From the NCBI RefSeq assembly GCF_020982545.1, contig NZ_JAJKLK010000001.1:372001-436000 (forward strand): a stretch of DNA of 64,000 nucleotides, written 5' to 3'. Each line of letters starts with the position of its first letter. Position 1 is the stretch's first letter. Position numbers and translations under genes: made by a program. Under the pieces are notes generated by a model, which saw nothing but the letters and a program-made list of their open reading frames with translations, was not told where the DNA came from and made no database searches. This stretch comes from Streptomyces sp. MNU76. Its GTDB lineage: Bacteria > Actinomycetota > Actinomycetes > Streptomycetales > Streptomycetaceae. This document shows, piece after piece, positions 8,077-16,988 of this stretch.

Positions 8077-8119
8077 ATCTACACCAAGGTCATCTGCCGC
8101 CGACCGGCGCGAGTACCCC
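8077..8119. repeat. Right inverted repeat of the IS
   Basis: GATCTACACCAAGGTCATC begins this end and matches the complement of the left repeat with three or four mismatches over ~28 nt, then more loosely to ~8119. The coding frame of the surface protein resumes directly after it. Confidence 0.65.
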
Positions 8120-9391
8120 AGTCGTCATTCACACCAGGCCCACGACCTGCGACTTCACGATGCACACCACTCAATGGGGCGGCGAGGCCAAGATGCAGCT
8201 CGCCTCCGACGCCATGTTCACCTGGCTCGCGCTCACGCCGGACAAGTTCTGGGTGAACCTCAACCCGGACGAGCCCGACCGCGTCATGGACTCCAAGTTC
8301 GCCTCCACCGACGCCGGGCGCATCCTGCTCGAAGCCGACCTCCAGATGAAGCACGACTTCTACAAGGCCATGGACCCCGAGACCGACCTCGGCAGGCGGT
8401 ACTGGGCGGCCCTGCCCAAGCAGAACGGCAACCCGTGCATGCCGGGCCTGCGCAACTGGATCGAGCCCAAGCCCGCGCAGGTGCGCGAGCAGGACGGCGG
8501 CATCTACATCCTCGACGCCCCCTCGCCCTGAAGTCGACCGCGCAGGAGACCGTCACCGAGGGGCCGGGCGAGCCGATCTGCGACCCGAACGACGCCGAGA
8601 TCGCCGCCGCCCAGGCGGTCATCGACTCGATGATCGTCCCCGAGGTCGAGAAGCAGATCAACACGGCCCCGCAGTACGCCGACCTGCGCCGCGTCTACAC
8701 CTCACGGGTCGCCGCCGAGTACATCCGGCAGCAGGACGCGAAGAACCCGACCGACTTCCGGTCGATCATCAACAGCGACGACGTCAAGGCGTGGCCGCTG
8801 CGCGAGCCCCACCAGAACTGGGACAAGGACGAGCTGTTCCGCAAATACCGGAAGATCTACACCGAGGGCGAGTTCACATACGACGTGGACACCGCGCAGG
8901 GCGTCCGGGTCTACATCGTCGGCGGCGTGGACTTCTCCAAGCAGCCCAAGCGGAACATCACCCGCACGCAGTTCAACGTCGAGAACCGGGACCTCGACAA
9001 CACCACCGTCAACTCCCGGAAGTCCGACGACACGTCCTACCGGGACACCGACACGCTCTACTTCGGCGGCGGCAAGGTGACCGACTCCGGTGGCGGCGGT
9101 GACACCCCCGAGCCGCCGACGCCCACGCCGACGCCGACGCCGACGCCGTCGGACGGTACGGGCAAGCCCGACCCGACGCCGAGCGACAGCCCCACGGACG
9201 GAGCGGACAAGCCGACCCCGGGCACGCCCGGCGACGAGCCGAAGCCCCCGGGCGGCGACCTCGCCGACACCGGCTCGGACACCCCGGTGGGCCTCTTCGC
9301 GGCGCTCGCGGCAGCGCTGGCCGCCGTGGGCGGTGGGCTGGTGTGGTGGATGCGCCGGCGCGGGATCAGCCCCGGGAGGCGTACGGGATGA
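8120..9391 (+). pseudogene. LAxTG cell-wall-anchored surface protein, 5'-truncated and frameshifted
   Basis: The C-terminus is a textbook sortase substrate: a Pro/Thr/Asp-rich stalk (about 9100-9250), LADTG, a hydrophobic helix and an RRR tail, fitting the LAxTG signal used by class E sortases. The globular part reads in one frame from ~8120 (TMHTTQWGGEAKMQ, WVNLNPDEPDRVMDSKFAST) to a stop at 8529-8531, then continues one frame over (ALKSTAQETVTEGPGEPICD) to 9391. One missing C in the five-C run 8518-8522 explains the break. No signal peptide remains, since the gene starts at the IS edge. The protein family of the globular region is not recognised. It overlaps the convergent DUF397 gene by 26 nt. 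Confidence 0.8.
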
Positions 9392-9551
9392 AGTCGGCCC
9401 AGGCCCCGGGAGAGAGGGTGAGCTGAGGGCCGGCCACGTTCTTGGAATCACGGACGTGGACGGCGGAGGGGGCGGCGGCGACTTCTACACAGTCGCCGTC
9501 CCCGCTGCTGCTGTAGCTGGACTTGAACCAACCCAGGTCGTCGGCGCTCAT
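9366..9551 (-). CDS. DUF397 protein (BldB-like family)
   Basis: This 61-residue protein has the diagnostic DUF397 pattern: WFKSSYSSSGDGDCVEVA, VHVRDSKN and a C-terminal LTLSPGAWADFI. DUF397 proteins, including the developmental protein BldB, are small dimeric partners encoded beside XRE-DUF5753 regulators. Its ATG overlaps the regulator stop as ATGA, so both are co-translated. The 3' end overlaps the convergent surface-protein gene. Likely role is antagonising or modulating the upstream regulator. Confidence 0.93.
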   Translation of the reverse strand: MSADDLGWFKSSYSSSGDGDCVEVAAAPSAVHVRDSKNVAGPQLTLSPGAWADFIPYASRG

Positions 9552-10408
9552 AGATCCCCTCGCATCCGCTGCAACAGGCCCACAGAGTCCGGGATGGTGA
9601 AAGCCTGTGAACGCATCCTGGCATATCGGCTCTGGAGGACGCTGATCTCTTTCGCGTCGGAAACGAGCAGGCCGCCACGCTGTCCCTCGCAGTAGGCGAA
9701 CCAGCGGTTTTCCGGGGTTTCGAGCAGTTGGATGGGCCCCGCCAGCCCGGCGTGCGACTCCTGCACCAGGGGCATGATCTGGATTTCGACGTTGCGCAAC
9801 TGGACGATCTCCAGCAGGTGGTCGAGGAGTTCACGCGTGACCCCCGTGCCGCCTGTGTGCCGTAGGAACAGCTGCTCCTCCAGGATGAAGCTGTACGCCG
9901 TATTGGGCCGTTCCCGAAGCAGGCGTTGGCGTTCCGCCCGAGCGGCCCAGTGCTCCTCGATCTGAGCGTCGTCCAACAGTGGCAGCCGATCGCTGAACAG
10001 CGCCCTCGCGTACGCCTCTGTCTGCAACAGCCCCGGAATCAACCGGCACTCATACGTGTAGAGGGTGATCGCCGTGGCCTCCAGCCCGGCCCACTTCCTG
10101 AACCAAGCCGCCAACCCCGGCTGACGCCCCAGATGCCGAGCCGCGCGGATCAGCGCACCCGTGTTCCCCAGCGCCCGATCGACCCCCTCCACGAACGCCG
10201 CGTCCGGCATCCTCCTCCCCAGCTCCACCGACGCCACCATGTGCTTGGAGTAGCCGATGACCTCGGCCAACTCCTCCCGGCTCAGCCCCGCGTGCTCCCG
10301 CAACGCCTGGACCATCGCCCCGAAGGTCCGCAGACTGTCGGACGACTCCGGCTCGCCGCCCCCGGCAACTCCGCCGATCCCCACCACGCCGCCGCTGTCG
10401 GCCACCAT
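9548..10408 (-). CDS. XRE-family regulator with DUF5753 (WhiJ/Scr1-like)
   Basis: The 286-residue protein has an N-terminal XRE helix-turn-helix (ALREHAGLSREELAEVIGYS, ~34-53) and a C-terminal DUF5753 domain (ECRLIPGLLQTEAYARALF; later VEIQIMPLVQESHAGLAGP). ATG 10408 is chosen for its strong GGGAGGTGG site; ATG 10444 would add a Gly/Arg-rich tail. WhiJ-type regulators in Streptomyces sit next to a DUF397 gene and an AbaA-like ATPase and affect the onset of sporulation; here all three are present. The ligand or signal is unknown. It diverges from the ATPase gene across a palindromic region. Confidence 0.93.
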   Translation of the reverse strand: MVADSGGVVGIGGVAGGGEPESSDSLRTFGAMVQALREHAGLSREELAEVIGYSKHMVASVELGRRMPDAAFVEGVDRALGNTGALIRAARHLGRQPGLAAWFRKWAGLEATAITLYTYECRLIPGLLQTEAYARALFSDRLPLLDDAQIEEHWAARAERQRLLRERPNTAYSFILEEQLFLRHTGGTGVTRELLDHLLEIVQLRNVEIQIMPLVQESHAGLAGPIQLLETPENRWFAYCEGQRGGLLVSDAKEISVLQSRYARMRSQAFTIPDSVGLLQRMRGDL

Positions 10409-10465
10409 CGGCCACCTCCCGCGCACCCGCCCACCGGACCACACCGTTCAACGCTCATGATTACG

Positions 10466-10520
10466 GCACGTAACCAGTACCGTCCAGTGCGTAACCGCGT
10501 ACGCTCGCGCAGCGTACGCG
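10466..10520. promoter_or_regulatory. Direct repeats and 10-bp palindrome in the WhiJ-type intergenic region
   Basis: A near-identical pair GCACGTAACC (10466-10475) and GTGCGTAACC (10487-10496) is spaced 21 bp. It is followed by a perfect dyad CGCGTACGCT-N5-AGCGTACGCG (10496-10520). The region separates the divergent regulator (start 10408) and ATPase (start 10566), so the repeats are plausible binding sites for the XRE protein. Confidence 0.55.
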
Positions 10521-10565
10521 GCGCGGAGCTGGCGAACGGGCGTCGTCGCAGGTCACATTGGCGAC

Positions 10566-11096
10566 ATGACCGCACCGCCCGCCGCGCGACTCCCGCTGAC
10601 GGCACCGACGTTCACGCAACGCTTCAGCTCGACCCCGCTGGGCGCGCGCCTCGCGAGACATCTGGCCCTGAACCAGCTGCACGCCTGGGGCATCCGCTAC
10701 GGCTCTGAGGCGTCGGAGCGGGCGGCGGCGGTCGTGGCCGAGCTGGCGGCGAACGCGGTGACGCACGGCCGCGTCCCCGGCCGAGACTTCGAACTCCGCT
10801 TGTCCCTGCCCACCGGCTCCCTCCGCATCGAGGTCACCGACACCCGGGCGGAACGCCCGCCGCCTGGCCCCGGCGCCGTACCGCCGCCGCAGCCCCTCGC
10901 CGAATCGGGCCGCGGCCTGATCCTCGTCGACGCCCTCGCCGACCGCTGGGAGGTCCAGGACCGTGTGCCGCCCGGCAAGACGGTGCTGGTGGAGATCGAC
11001 CTGCCGCGCTGGCTGGCGCTGGTCAAGCGCCTTCCGGAGCGCCGACCGCCGAAGCGACGCGGTACCGGTGGAGCTGCCGGGACGTGTACACCATGA
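10566..11096 (+). CDS. HATPase_c-type anti-sigma-factor-like ATP-binding protein
   Basis: The 176-residue protein has the single-domain GHKL/histidine-kinase-like ATPase pattern: the N-box (VVAELAANAVTHGRVPGRD, ~57-75), LRIEVTDTR (G1-like) and a glycine-rich SGRGLILVDALADRW. No kinase phospho-acceptor domain is present. In Streptomyces such small ATPases commonly accompany WhiJ/DUF397 pairs. The C-terminus is basic and Pro/Arg rich. Likely a protein-binding switch, perhaps of a sigma factor or of the neighbouring regulator; partner unknown. No obvious terminator separates its end from the convergent ABC gene at 11182. Confidence 0.88.
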   Translation: MTAPPAARLPLTAPTFTQRFSSTPLGARLARHLALNQLHAWGIRYGSEASERAAAVVAELAANAVTHGRVPGRDFELRLSLPTGSLRIEVTDTRAERPPPGPGAVPPPQPLAESGRGLILVDALADRWEVQDRVPPGKTVLVEIDLPRWLALVKRLPERRPPKRRGTGGAAGTCTP

Positions 11097-11181
11097 CGGG
11101 CACGACGACGGCGGACACGAGCCACCACGGGAGGCCGAGCCACACGGACGGCAGCCCCACACGCAAGCACGGAACAGGGGG

Positions 11182-12309
11182 CTACGACGTCACCGTCAGC
11201 AAGTCCCGCTGGTCCTCCGGCAGTTCGACCTTGTCCGCGTACAGCAGCGCGTGCCCGGGGTCGAAGACCAGGGCCACCTCGCCCGCCAGGCCGCCGTTCG
11301 CGCTGAGCACCTGGACGACCTGGTCGCCGAGGCGGACGTCGTACTCGTAGCGGGATCCGACGTAGGAGCTGGTGATGACCTGGGTGTCGAGGCGGTTCAT
11401 GCCCGCCGGGGTCTCCGCCGAGGCCACGACCTCCAGGCGCTCGGGGCGGACCGCGACCGTGACCGAGTCGCCCGTCGGGACGCGCCGGTCGCTGTCGACC
11501 CGTACGACCTCCCCGCTGGCGTCGAGGAGCACGGTGTGCCGGGTGCCGTCCACGCTCACCACCTTGCCGGTGAGGAAGTTGCAGCGGCCGACGAACGCGG
11601 CCACGGCGGGCGCGGCGGGCTTCTCGTAGATCTCGTGCGGCGTGCCGATCTGGATCATGTTGCCGCCCTCCATCACGGCGATCCGGTCGCTGAGGGCGAG
11701 CGCCTCGTCCTGGTCGTGGGTGACGTAGACGGTGGTGATGCCCAGCTCCTCCTGGAGCCGCTTCAGCCAGGCACGGGCCTGCTCGCGCAGCTTGGCGTCC
11801 AGGTTGGAGAGGGGCTCGTCGAGGAGCAGAACGGTCGGGGAGTACACCAACGCCCGTGCCAGGGCGACGCGTTGCTGCTGGCCGCCGGAGAGCTGGTGGG
11901 GGTAGCGGCCGCTGAGCGCGGCGAGGCCCACCTTGTCCAGGGCGTCGTGGATCAGCGTCCTCTGCTTCTCCTTCGGGACCTTGCGGATGTTGAGCGGCAG
12001 CGCCAGGTTCTTCGCGATGGTCATGTGCGGCCACAGCGCGTACGACTGGAAGACCATGCCGAGGTTGCGCTCCTCGGGCGGAAGGAAGACCCCGGCGGCG
12101 GCGTCCACGAACGGCCGGCCGCCGACCGCGATCGAGCCCTCCGTCGGCTGCTCCAGGCCCGCTATGCAGTTCAGCGTCGTCGACTTGCCGCAGCCGCTCG
12201 CGCCGAGCAGCGTGAAGAACTCGCCGTCCTTGATGGTGAAGGTGACGTCCCGCAGGACGGAGTTGTCGCCGAACGTCTTGGCGAGGTTCTTGACGGTCAC
12301 CTCAGGCAT
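11182..12309 (-). CDS. ABC importer ATP-binding protein (Fe3+/polyamine-type)
   Basis: The 375-residue ATPase contains Walker A (GASGCGKST, ~36-44), Q-loop ([12 protein letters not shown]), signature ([15 protein letters not shown], ~141), Walker B ([12 protein letters not shown]) and H-loop ([10 protein letters not shown]). A C-terminal TOBE-like region follows. It overlaps the permease stop by 8 nt and ends the three-gene operon transcribed from 15279. With the single-chain two-domain permease and lipoprotein it forms a complete importer of the FbpABC/FutABC class. The substrate (ferric iron, phosphonate or another anion) is not decidable by eye. Confidence 0.93.
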   Translation of the reverse strand: MPEVTVKNLAKTFGDNSVLRDVTFTIKDGEFFTLLGASGCGKSTTLNCIAGLEQPTEGSIAVGGRPFVDAAAGVFLPPEERNLGMVFQSYALWPHMTIAKNLALPLNIRKVPKEKQRTLIHDALDKVGLAALSGRYPHQLSGGQQQRVALARALVYSPTVLLLDEPLSNLDAKLREQARAWLKRLQEELGITTVYVTHDQDEALALSDRIAVMEGGNMIQIGTPHEIYEKPAAPAVAAFVGRCNFLTGKVVSVDGTRHTVLLDASGEVVRVDSDRRVPTGDSVTVAVRPERLEVVASAETPAGMNRLDTQVITSSYVGSRYEYDVRLGDQVVQVLSANGGLAGEVALVFDPGHALLYADKVELPEDQRDLLTVTS

Positions 12310-14074
12310 GGTGCTTTCCCTTCATGAGCAGTCCAGCGAGTGCGACGAAGACCGCGGTGATGCCGATCTGGAGGGTGGCCAGCGCGGCGACGGATCCGGC
12401 CCTGCCCTGCGTCCAGAGACTGAGCATGGTGGTGCCGAGAATGTTGTTGTCGGCCGAGGAGAGGAAGACGGCCGGGGAGTACTCCTTGAGCATGATCACG
12501 AAGGTGAGGATCAGCGCGCCCGCGAACGCCGGTGTGATCAGGGCCCGCAGGACGCGGAAGAACGTCATCAGCCAGTCGGCGCCGGAGACGCGGGCCGCGT
12601 TGTCCAGCTCACCGCCGATCTGCATGATCGCCGGGGCGACCGAGCCGAACGCGCTGGGCAGCGCCCGCATGCCGAAGGCGATGATGACGGCGTAGATCGT
12701 GCCCTGGAGGACCGATCCCATCCCGAAGGGCGCCAGCGCGAAGGCCCAGAAGAAGCCGATACCGATGATGATGCCGGGCAGGGACTGCGGGATCAGGGCC
12801 AGGTACTCCACCGCGCGGCCGAAGCGGAACGTCGACCGCCGGGCCACCATCACCGCGAACACGGCCAGGGCGGAGACGACGACCGAGCCGACACCGGCCA
12901 CGATCATGCTGTTGTAGAGCGACTGCACGTAGTTGTCGGAGTCGAAGACGATCTCGTAGTTCTTCGTCGTCACCGTCCGGAACGGGGACTGGAGCGGGGT
13001 GAAGACGAGCGTGAAGGACCGCATCACCAGGCCGGCGATCGGGACCAGCGCGCCCACGATCACGTAGAACCAGATGCACGCGATGCTGACCCACTTCAGC
13101 CAGCCCAGGTCCAGCTTGCGCGGCCGGGTGACCTTGCCGCGCACGGACACGAACCGGGCCGCGTCCTTCAGCAGCTTCGCCTGCACGGCGACCAGGCTCA
13201 GGGTGACCACGAGGATCACGGTCGAGGCGGCGCCCAGCATGGTGTAGTCGGGGTCCACGGACTGAAGTCCGTTGTGGTACAGGAAGGTTGAGAAGACGTC
13301 GATGCTGACCGGCTGGCCGTAGAGCAGCGGCACGCTCAGTGTCTCGATGGAGACGGAGAAGACGAGGATCGCCGAGTACACGATCGGCGGCCGCAGCAGC
13401 GGCACGATCACCTGGGCGAGGATCCGGAAGGGGCCCGCCCCGCAGACCTGGGCCGCCGATTCGAGGGAGGCGTCGGACTGCCTGAGCGCGTTGGCGCAGA
13501 AGACGTACGCGATCGGGGCGAGCGCCACGGCCTCGGTGAGCGCCATGCCGGGGATGGAGTACAGGTTCCACGGCACGGAGCCGAAGAGCTGCTGCACCTT
13601 GACGCTGACGAACCCGGCCGGGCCGTACATGATGATCCAGCCGAAGCCGAGGATCAGCGACGAGATGAAGAACGGCCACTGCATGGCGAGGGCGATCAGC
13701 CGCCCGCCCGGCAGCTTCGTGCGGACCACCACGATCGCCATCGGGATGGCGATCGCCAGGCTGAGGATGGTGGTCAGCGACGCGAACAGCAGGGTGTTCA
13801 GGGCGACTTCACCGAAGCCGGCCTTGGTGAAGAGGTCGGTGTAGCCGCTGAGGGTGAACGCCCCGCCCGCCTCGTAGAGCGGGCGGTTGCGGATGCTCTG
13901 GTAGAGGGTCGGGACGATCGGGGCCAGCACCAGCACGGCGAGGAACGCCAGGACCGCGTACTGGACGGCCGTGTCCCGTCCGATGCCGAAGGGGCGGCGG
14001 TAGCGCGGTGGCGGGAACGTCTCCGCGGGTGTCTCGTCCGCCGGGGTGCGGGGTGGCTGGGTGAGGGTTGACAT
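12302..14074 (-). CDS. ABC importer permease with two fused membrane domains
   Basis: The 590-residue protein contains two BPD-type permease halves, each about six helices, with EAA-like loops (ESAAQVCGAGPFRILAQVIV at ~205 and NAARVSGADWLMTFFRVLRA at ~495). This duplicated FbpB layout forms the transmembrane pore without a second subunit. The N-terminus is Pro/Thr rich and cytoplasmic. It is coupled to the ATPase by an 8-nt overlap and begins 50 nt after the binding-protein gene. Confidence 0.92.
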   Translation of the reverse strand: MSTLTQPPRTPADETPAETFPPPRYRRPFGIGRDTAVQYAVLAFLAVLVLAPIVPTLYQSIRNRPLYEAGGAFTLSGYTDLFTKAGFGEVALNTLLFASLTTILSLAIAIPMAIVVVRTKLPGGRLIALAMQWPFFISSLILGFGWIIMYGPAGFVSVKVQQLFGSVPWNLYSIPGMALTEAVALAPIAYVFCANALRQSDASLESAAQVCGAGPFRILAQVIVPLLRPPIVYSAILVFSVSIETLSVPLLYGQPVSIDVFSTFLYHNGLQSVDPDYTMLGAASTVILVVTLSLVAVQAKLLKDAARFVSVRGKVTRPRKLDLGWLKWVSIACIWFYVIVGALVPIAGLVMRSFTLVFTPLQSPFRTVTTKNYEIVFDSDNYVQSLYNSMIVAGVGSVVVSALAVFAVMVARRSTFRFGRAVEYLALIPQSLPGIIIGIGFFWAFALAPFGMGSVLQGTIYAVIIAFGMRALPSAFGSVAPAIMQIGGELDNAARVSGADWLMTFFRVLRALITPAFAGALILTFVIMLKEYSPAVFLSSADNNILGTTMLSLWTQGRAGSVAALATLQIGITAVFVALAGLLMKGKHHA

Positions 14075-14124
14075 CTGAGCTGACTCCGATCAGTCCTTGA
14101 AAGCTGCCTGCCTACGGAGTCCGG

Positions 14125-15279
14125 CTACTTACGGAGTCCGTCGAAGCGCTCCAGCCAGGCCGCGGCGTCGTCCTTGGAGACCGGCTCGTACTTGACGTGG
14201 ATGATGTTCTCCTCGCCGACGGCGTCCACGACCTCCTGGTAGGTGTGCAGGCCCTCGCCCTTCACACCGTCGCGGTACGAGGCCAGACCGCCCTCGGCGA
14301 CCGCGCGCTGACCCTCCTCGGAGAGGGCGAAGTCCATGAAGAGCTTCGAGGTGGCCGGGTGCGGCGCCTCGGCGGAGATGCCCATGCCGCGCGGCAGGAC
14401 GACCGTGCCGTCCTTCGGGAAGACGATCTTCACCAGGCCCGCGCTGTCCTCGACGACCGGGTAGGCGGGGGAGGCGCTGATCAGGAAGCCGGCCGTGTAC
14501 TCACCGGCGACGATCTTCTCCAGCTGGGTGCCGGAGGAGGTCTCCGGGCGGGTCAGCGGAAGAATCTTCTCCAGGTCGTTCCATGCCTCCGGGTTGCCCT
14601 CGGTGAGCGCCCGCGTGACGGTGAAGCCGAACGAGCCCTCCGGGTCGCGGACCGTCACCTTGTTCTTGTACTCGGCCTCGTCCCCCGTCACGATCTTCGC
14701 GAGGTCCGTCAGGGTGGTCGGCGGGGTCTCCATCAGCGACGTGTTGTACGCGATGGTCATCGGGTCCTGCGAGAGCGAGTACACGCTCGGCAGCAGCTCG
14801 GCGCTCTCGCCCAGCTCCTCCAGCTCGGGCGACTTGTACTCCAGGACCGTGTCCTTGCGGGCCGAGAAGTCCGACCACGCGGTCGCCGCGCTGGAGATCA
14901 GCACGTCCGCCGGGGAGGAACCGGCCGCGTTCTCCGACAGGGTCTTCTGGAACAGCTCGTCGCTGTCCAGCTCGTTGACGGAGACGGTCTTGATGAAGTC
15001 GTACTTCTTCTTGAAGTCCCGGACGATCGGCGCCATGTTCTCGTCGCCGAGGTTGGAGTAGACGGTGAGCTTGCCGCCCTCCTTCTCCGCGGCCGCGATC
15101 AGGTCGGCGTAGTCCGCCGGGTAGTAGTCCGGCACCTTGCCCGCGGAGATCTTGTTCTCCGCCACCTTCGGCGCGTCGGTCTCACCACCGCCGCAGGCGG
15201 CCAGGGTGCCGAGGGCGAGCGTCGCGGCGCACGCGGTGACGACGATGCGTCGGGTGCTGGTCTGGCTGGATCTGGCCAT
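14125..15279 (-). CDS. Solute-binding lipoprotein of the ABC importer
   Basis: The 384-residue protein starts with RRIVVTACAATLALGTLAAC, a signal peptide ending in the lipobox LAAC (Cys at ~28), so it is exported and lipidated. The mature part has the FutA/FbpA-like bacterial solute-binding pattern (GGKLTVYSNLGDENMAPIVR; PADVLISSAATAWSDF; DPMTIAYNTSLM; VVLPRGMGISAEAPHP). ATG 15279 has a strong GGAGGAG site. As first gene of the operon it delivers substrate to the permease and ATPase downstream. Ligand unknown; the fold is shared by ferric and 2-aminoethylphosphonate binders. Confidence 0.92.
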   Translation of the reverse strand: MARSSQTSTRRIVVTACAATLALGTLAACGGGETDAPKVAENKISAGKVPDYYPADYADLIAAAEKEGGKLTVYSNLGDENMAPIVRDFKKKYDFIKTVSVNELDSDELFQKTLSENAAGSSPADVLISSAATAWSDFSARKDTVLEYKSPELEELGESAELLPSVYSLSQDPMTIAYNTSLMETPPTTLTDLAKIVTGDEAEYKNKVTVRDPEGSFGFTVTRALTEGNPEAWNDLEKILPLTRPETSSGTQLEKIVAGEYTAGFLISASPAYPVVEDSAGLVKIVFPKDGTVVLPRGMGISAEAPHPATSKLFMDFALSEEGQRAVAEGGLASYRDGVKGEGLHTYQEVVDAVGEENIIHVKYEPVSKDDAAAWLERFDGLRK

Positions 15280-15407
15280 GGTTCTCCTCCTGGCGCGTGC
15301 CGTGTGGCAGCTGTTGCCGGGAGGTTAGGGAACCAGGTCAGGCCGGTAAATCCTTCACCCGTCAGAGCTCTTACTGCTCGTATTGGTCGTTGAGTTAGTG
15401 ACGCGAG

Positions 15408-16988
15408 TCACCCTCGCTGAGCAGGGGTGGCTGGCCGAGAACGATCACCCTTGAGATGTGCCGTGAGCTGCTGGAGCCGCTCCCAGGCCCCGGGGTCCGT
15501 CCCGTCCCCGAGGGGGTAGTGCAGCGCCGGACGGGTCGTCGGGCCGAGGTGCTTCGGGCGCACCTCGACCGGTGGCCGGCGCGCACGGTCGAGGCCGATG
15601 GTGTGGACATCGTCCGGGCCGAGGGTGAAGGCGTGCGGGATCGGCGGGCCCTCCAGCCGGGGCGCGGTCGTCAGGTCGGCGCGGGCCGCGCGCACCGACG
15701 TCAGCATGGTCCGCAGCCCGTGCTCCCGGACCAGGGTGTCGGCCAGCGCCTCGATCCGGTCCAGCGGCGGGTCCTCGTCGGCGGCGTATCCGATCGTGAG
15801 GACCGTGTCCTCCTCCACGCCCTTCGTCGTCCGTGTCACCCGGACCGTCGCCATCGCCGGCCGGTCCGGGGTGCCGACCACGAGCAGTTGCGAGGGCTCG
15901 GGTGCCCGCTCCCGGGCCAGACCGGTCAGCTGCCGTGGCGACCAGGGGAGGTTGACCGGTTCGGCCGTGCCCCAGCCCGCCGGTGCCGTGCCCGCCAACG
16001 CCTTCCAGGCCGCCTCCAGGGCGCCGCCCAGCAGGAGGTGCTCGTCGGCCCGGTGCACGGTGCGGAGGGCGACGATCAGCTGCCGGCCGGGAGCGTCCTG
16101 GTCCGCCGGGGCGTCGTGGGGGCCGTTCGCCGTCCCGTCGGCCGGGCTGCCGTGGGAGTCGTTCGCCGTCCCGTCGGCCGCGTGTCCCGTCGGGCCTCCC
16201 GTCCGGTCGTCCGCCGTCCCGTCCGCCGGGCCGCCGTGGGGGCCGTCCGCCGCGCCCCGCGCGCCGCGCGTGAACGCCGCCGCCACCGCCGCCGTCCCGT
16301 CCTCCGCGAACGCGGGTGAGAACGCGCCGTCCCGCCAGCGCAGCACCGCCCCCGACAGCCCGTCGTAGTATCCGCACTCCGGGTCCTGGACCACCCAGCG
16401 GTTGGGGACGCGCGCCAGCGTCGTACGGGCGGCGGGGGTCAGCCGTACGCCGCCCGGCGTGACGATCTGCAGGGACCTCCGGGACACCACCGCCGTCCGC
16501 ATGATCTCGGCGAGCCAGCTGGTCAGCGCCACCACCGGCCGGTCGATGAGGACGACGGCCGCGTTCTCCGTCACCACGTCCACGGCGGGCTGCCCCGACC
16601 CCGCCGACGGCACGGCGGACACGTCGACCACCTTCGTGCTCGCCGCCCGGGGCGGCCAGGTCGAGCCGCCCAGCAGGGCGTTGAGCCGCCCGCACACCAC
16701 TCCCGCGAGCCGCTCCGCCTCCGGGACGGCCGTGGAGGCCCGCGCCTCCGTCCACCAGTACGGGGGCGCCGCGCTCTGCCCGAGCAGCCGCTCCGCCTCA
16801 CCGGGGACCTGGACCAGCACCGGCGACTCCACGGACACCAGCGGGCGGCCACCGGGCCCGTGCAACTGGACGACCGCGCCCTCGGCCGCCGCCGACAGGT
16901 CCAGGTCGGAGCCGCCGGCGTACAGGCTCGCCATGAGGGCCCAGACGTCGGGCATCTTCGGGGTGAGGGCGATGACGTCCCTGGTCAC
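15408..16988 (-). CDS. DUF6177 family protein of the ESX cluster
   Basis: The 526-residue protein begins VTRDVIALTPKMPDVWALM and lacks clear catalytic motifs or membrane helices. A central Gly/Asp/Ala-rich linker (about residues 245-300) is built from repeated ADGTA units encoded by a GC minisatellite. Such proteins (DUF6177, assigned from memory) are found next to eccC in Streptomyces ESX loci, and here its GTG start overlaps the eccC stop as GTGA, tying its expression to the secretion ATPase. Role unknown; a cytoplasmic accessory or substrate-handling function is a guess. Confidence 0.8.
   Translation of the reverse strand: MTRDVIALTPKMPDVWALMASLYAGGSDLDLSAAAEGAVVQLHGPGGRPLVSVESPVLVQVPGEAERLLGQSAAPPYWWTEARASTAVPEAERLAGVVCGRLNALLGGSTWPPRAASTKVVDVSAVPSAGSGQPAVDVVTENAAVVLIDRPVVALTSWLAEIMRTAVVSRRSLQIVTPGGVRLTPAARTTLARVPNRWVVQDPECGYYDGLSGAVLRWRDGAFSPAFAEDGTAAVAAAFTRGARGAADGPHGGPADGTADDRTGGPTGHAADGTANDSHGSPADGTANGPHDAPADQDAPGRQLIVALRTVHRADEHLLLGGALEAAWKALAGTAPAGWGTAEPVNLPWSPRQLTGLARERAPEPSQLLVVGTPDRPAMATVRVTRTTKGVEEDTVLTIGYAADEDPPLDRIEALADTLVREHGLRTMLTSVRAARADLTTAPRLEGPPIPHAFTLGPDDVHTIGLDRARRPPVEVRPKHLGPTTRPALHYPLGDGTDPGAWERLQQLTAHLKGDRSRPATPAQRG

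Larger units (their letters stand above)
6576..8119 (-). mobile_element. IS5-like insertion sequence with passenger ORF
   Basis: An element of about 1.5 kb is bounded by imperfect inverted repeats. Reading outward from GATCTACACC on each side (left 6621 down to ~6576, right 8077 to ~8119) the ends share GATCTACACC-N-A-N-GTCATC and GACC-N-GC-N-CGAG. It holds a DDE transposase (6625-7464) and an upstream same-strand ORF (7517-7963). Exact ends and target duplication are uncertain because the outermost bases do not match well. The right end abuts the truncated surface-protein gene, which implies it interrupted that gene or mediated its 5' deletion. Confidence 0.75.
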
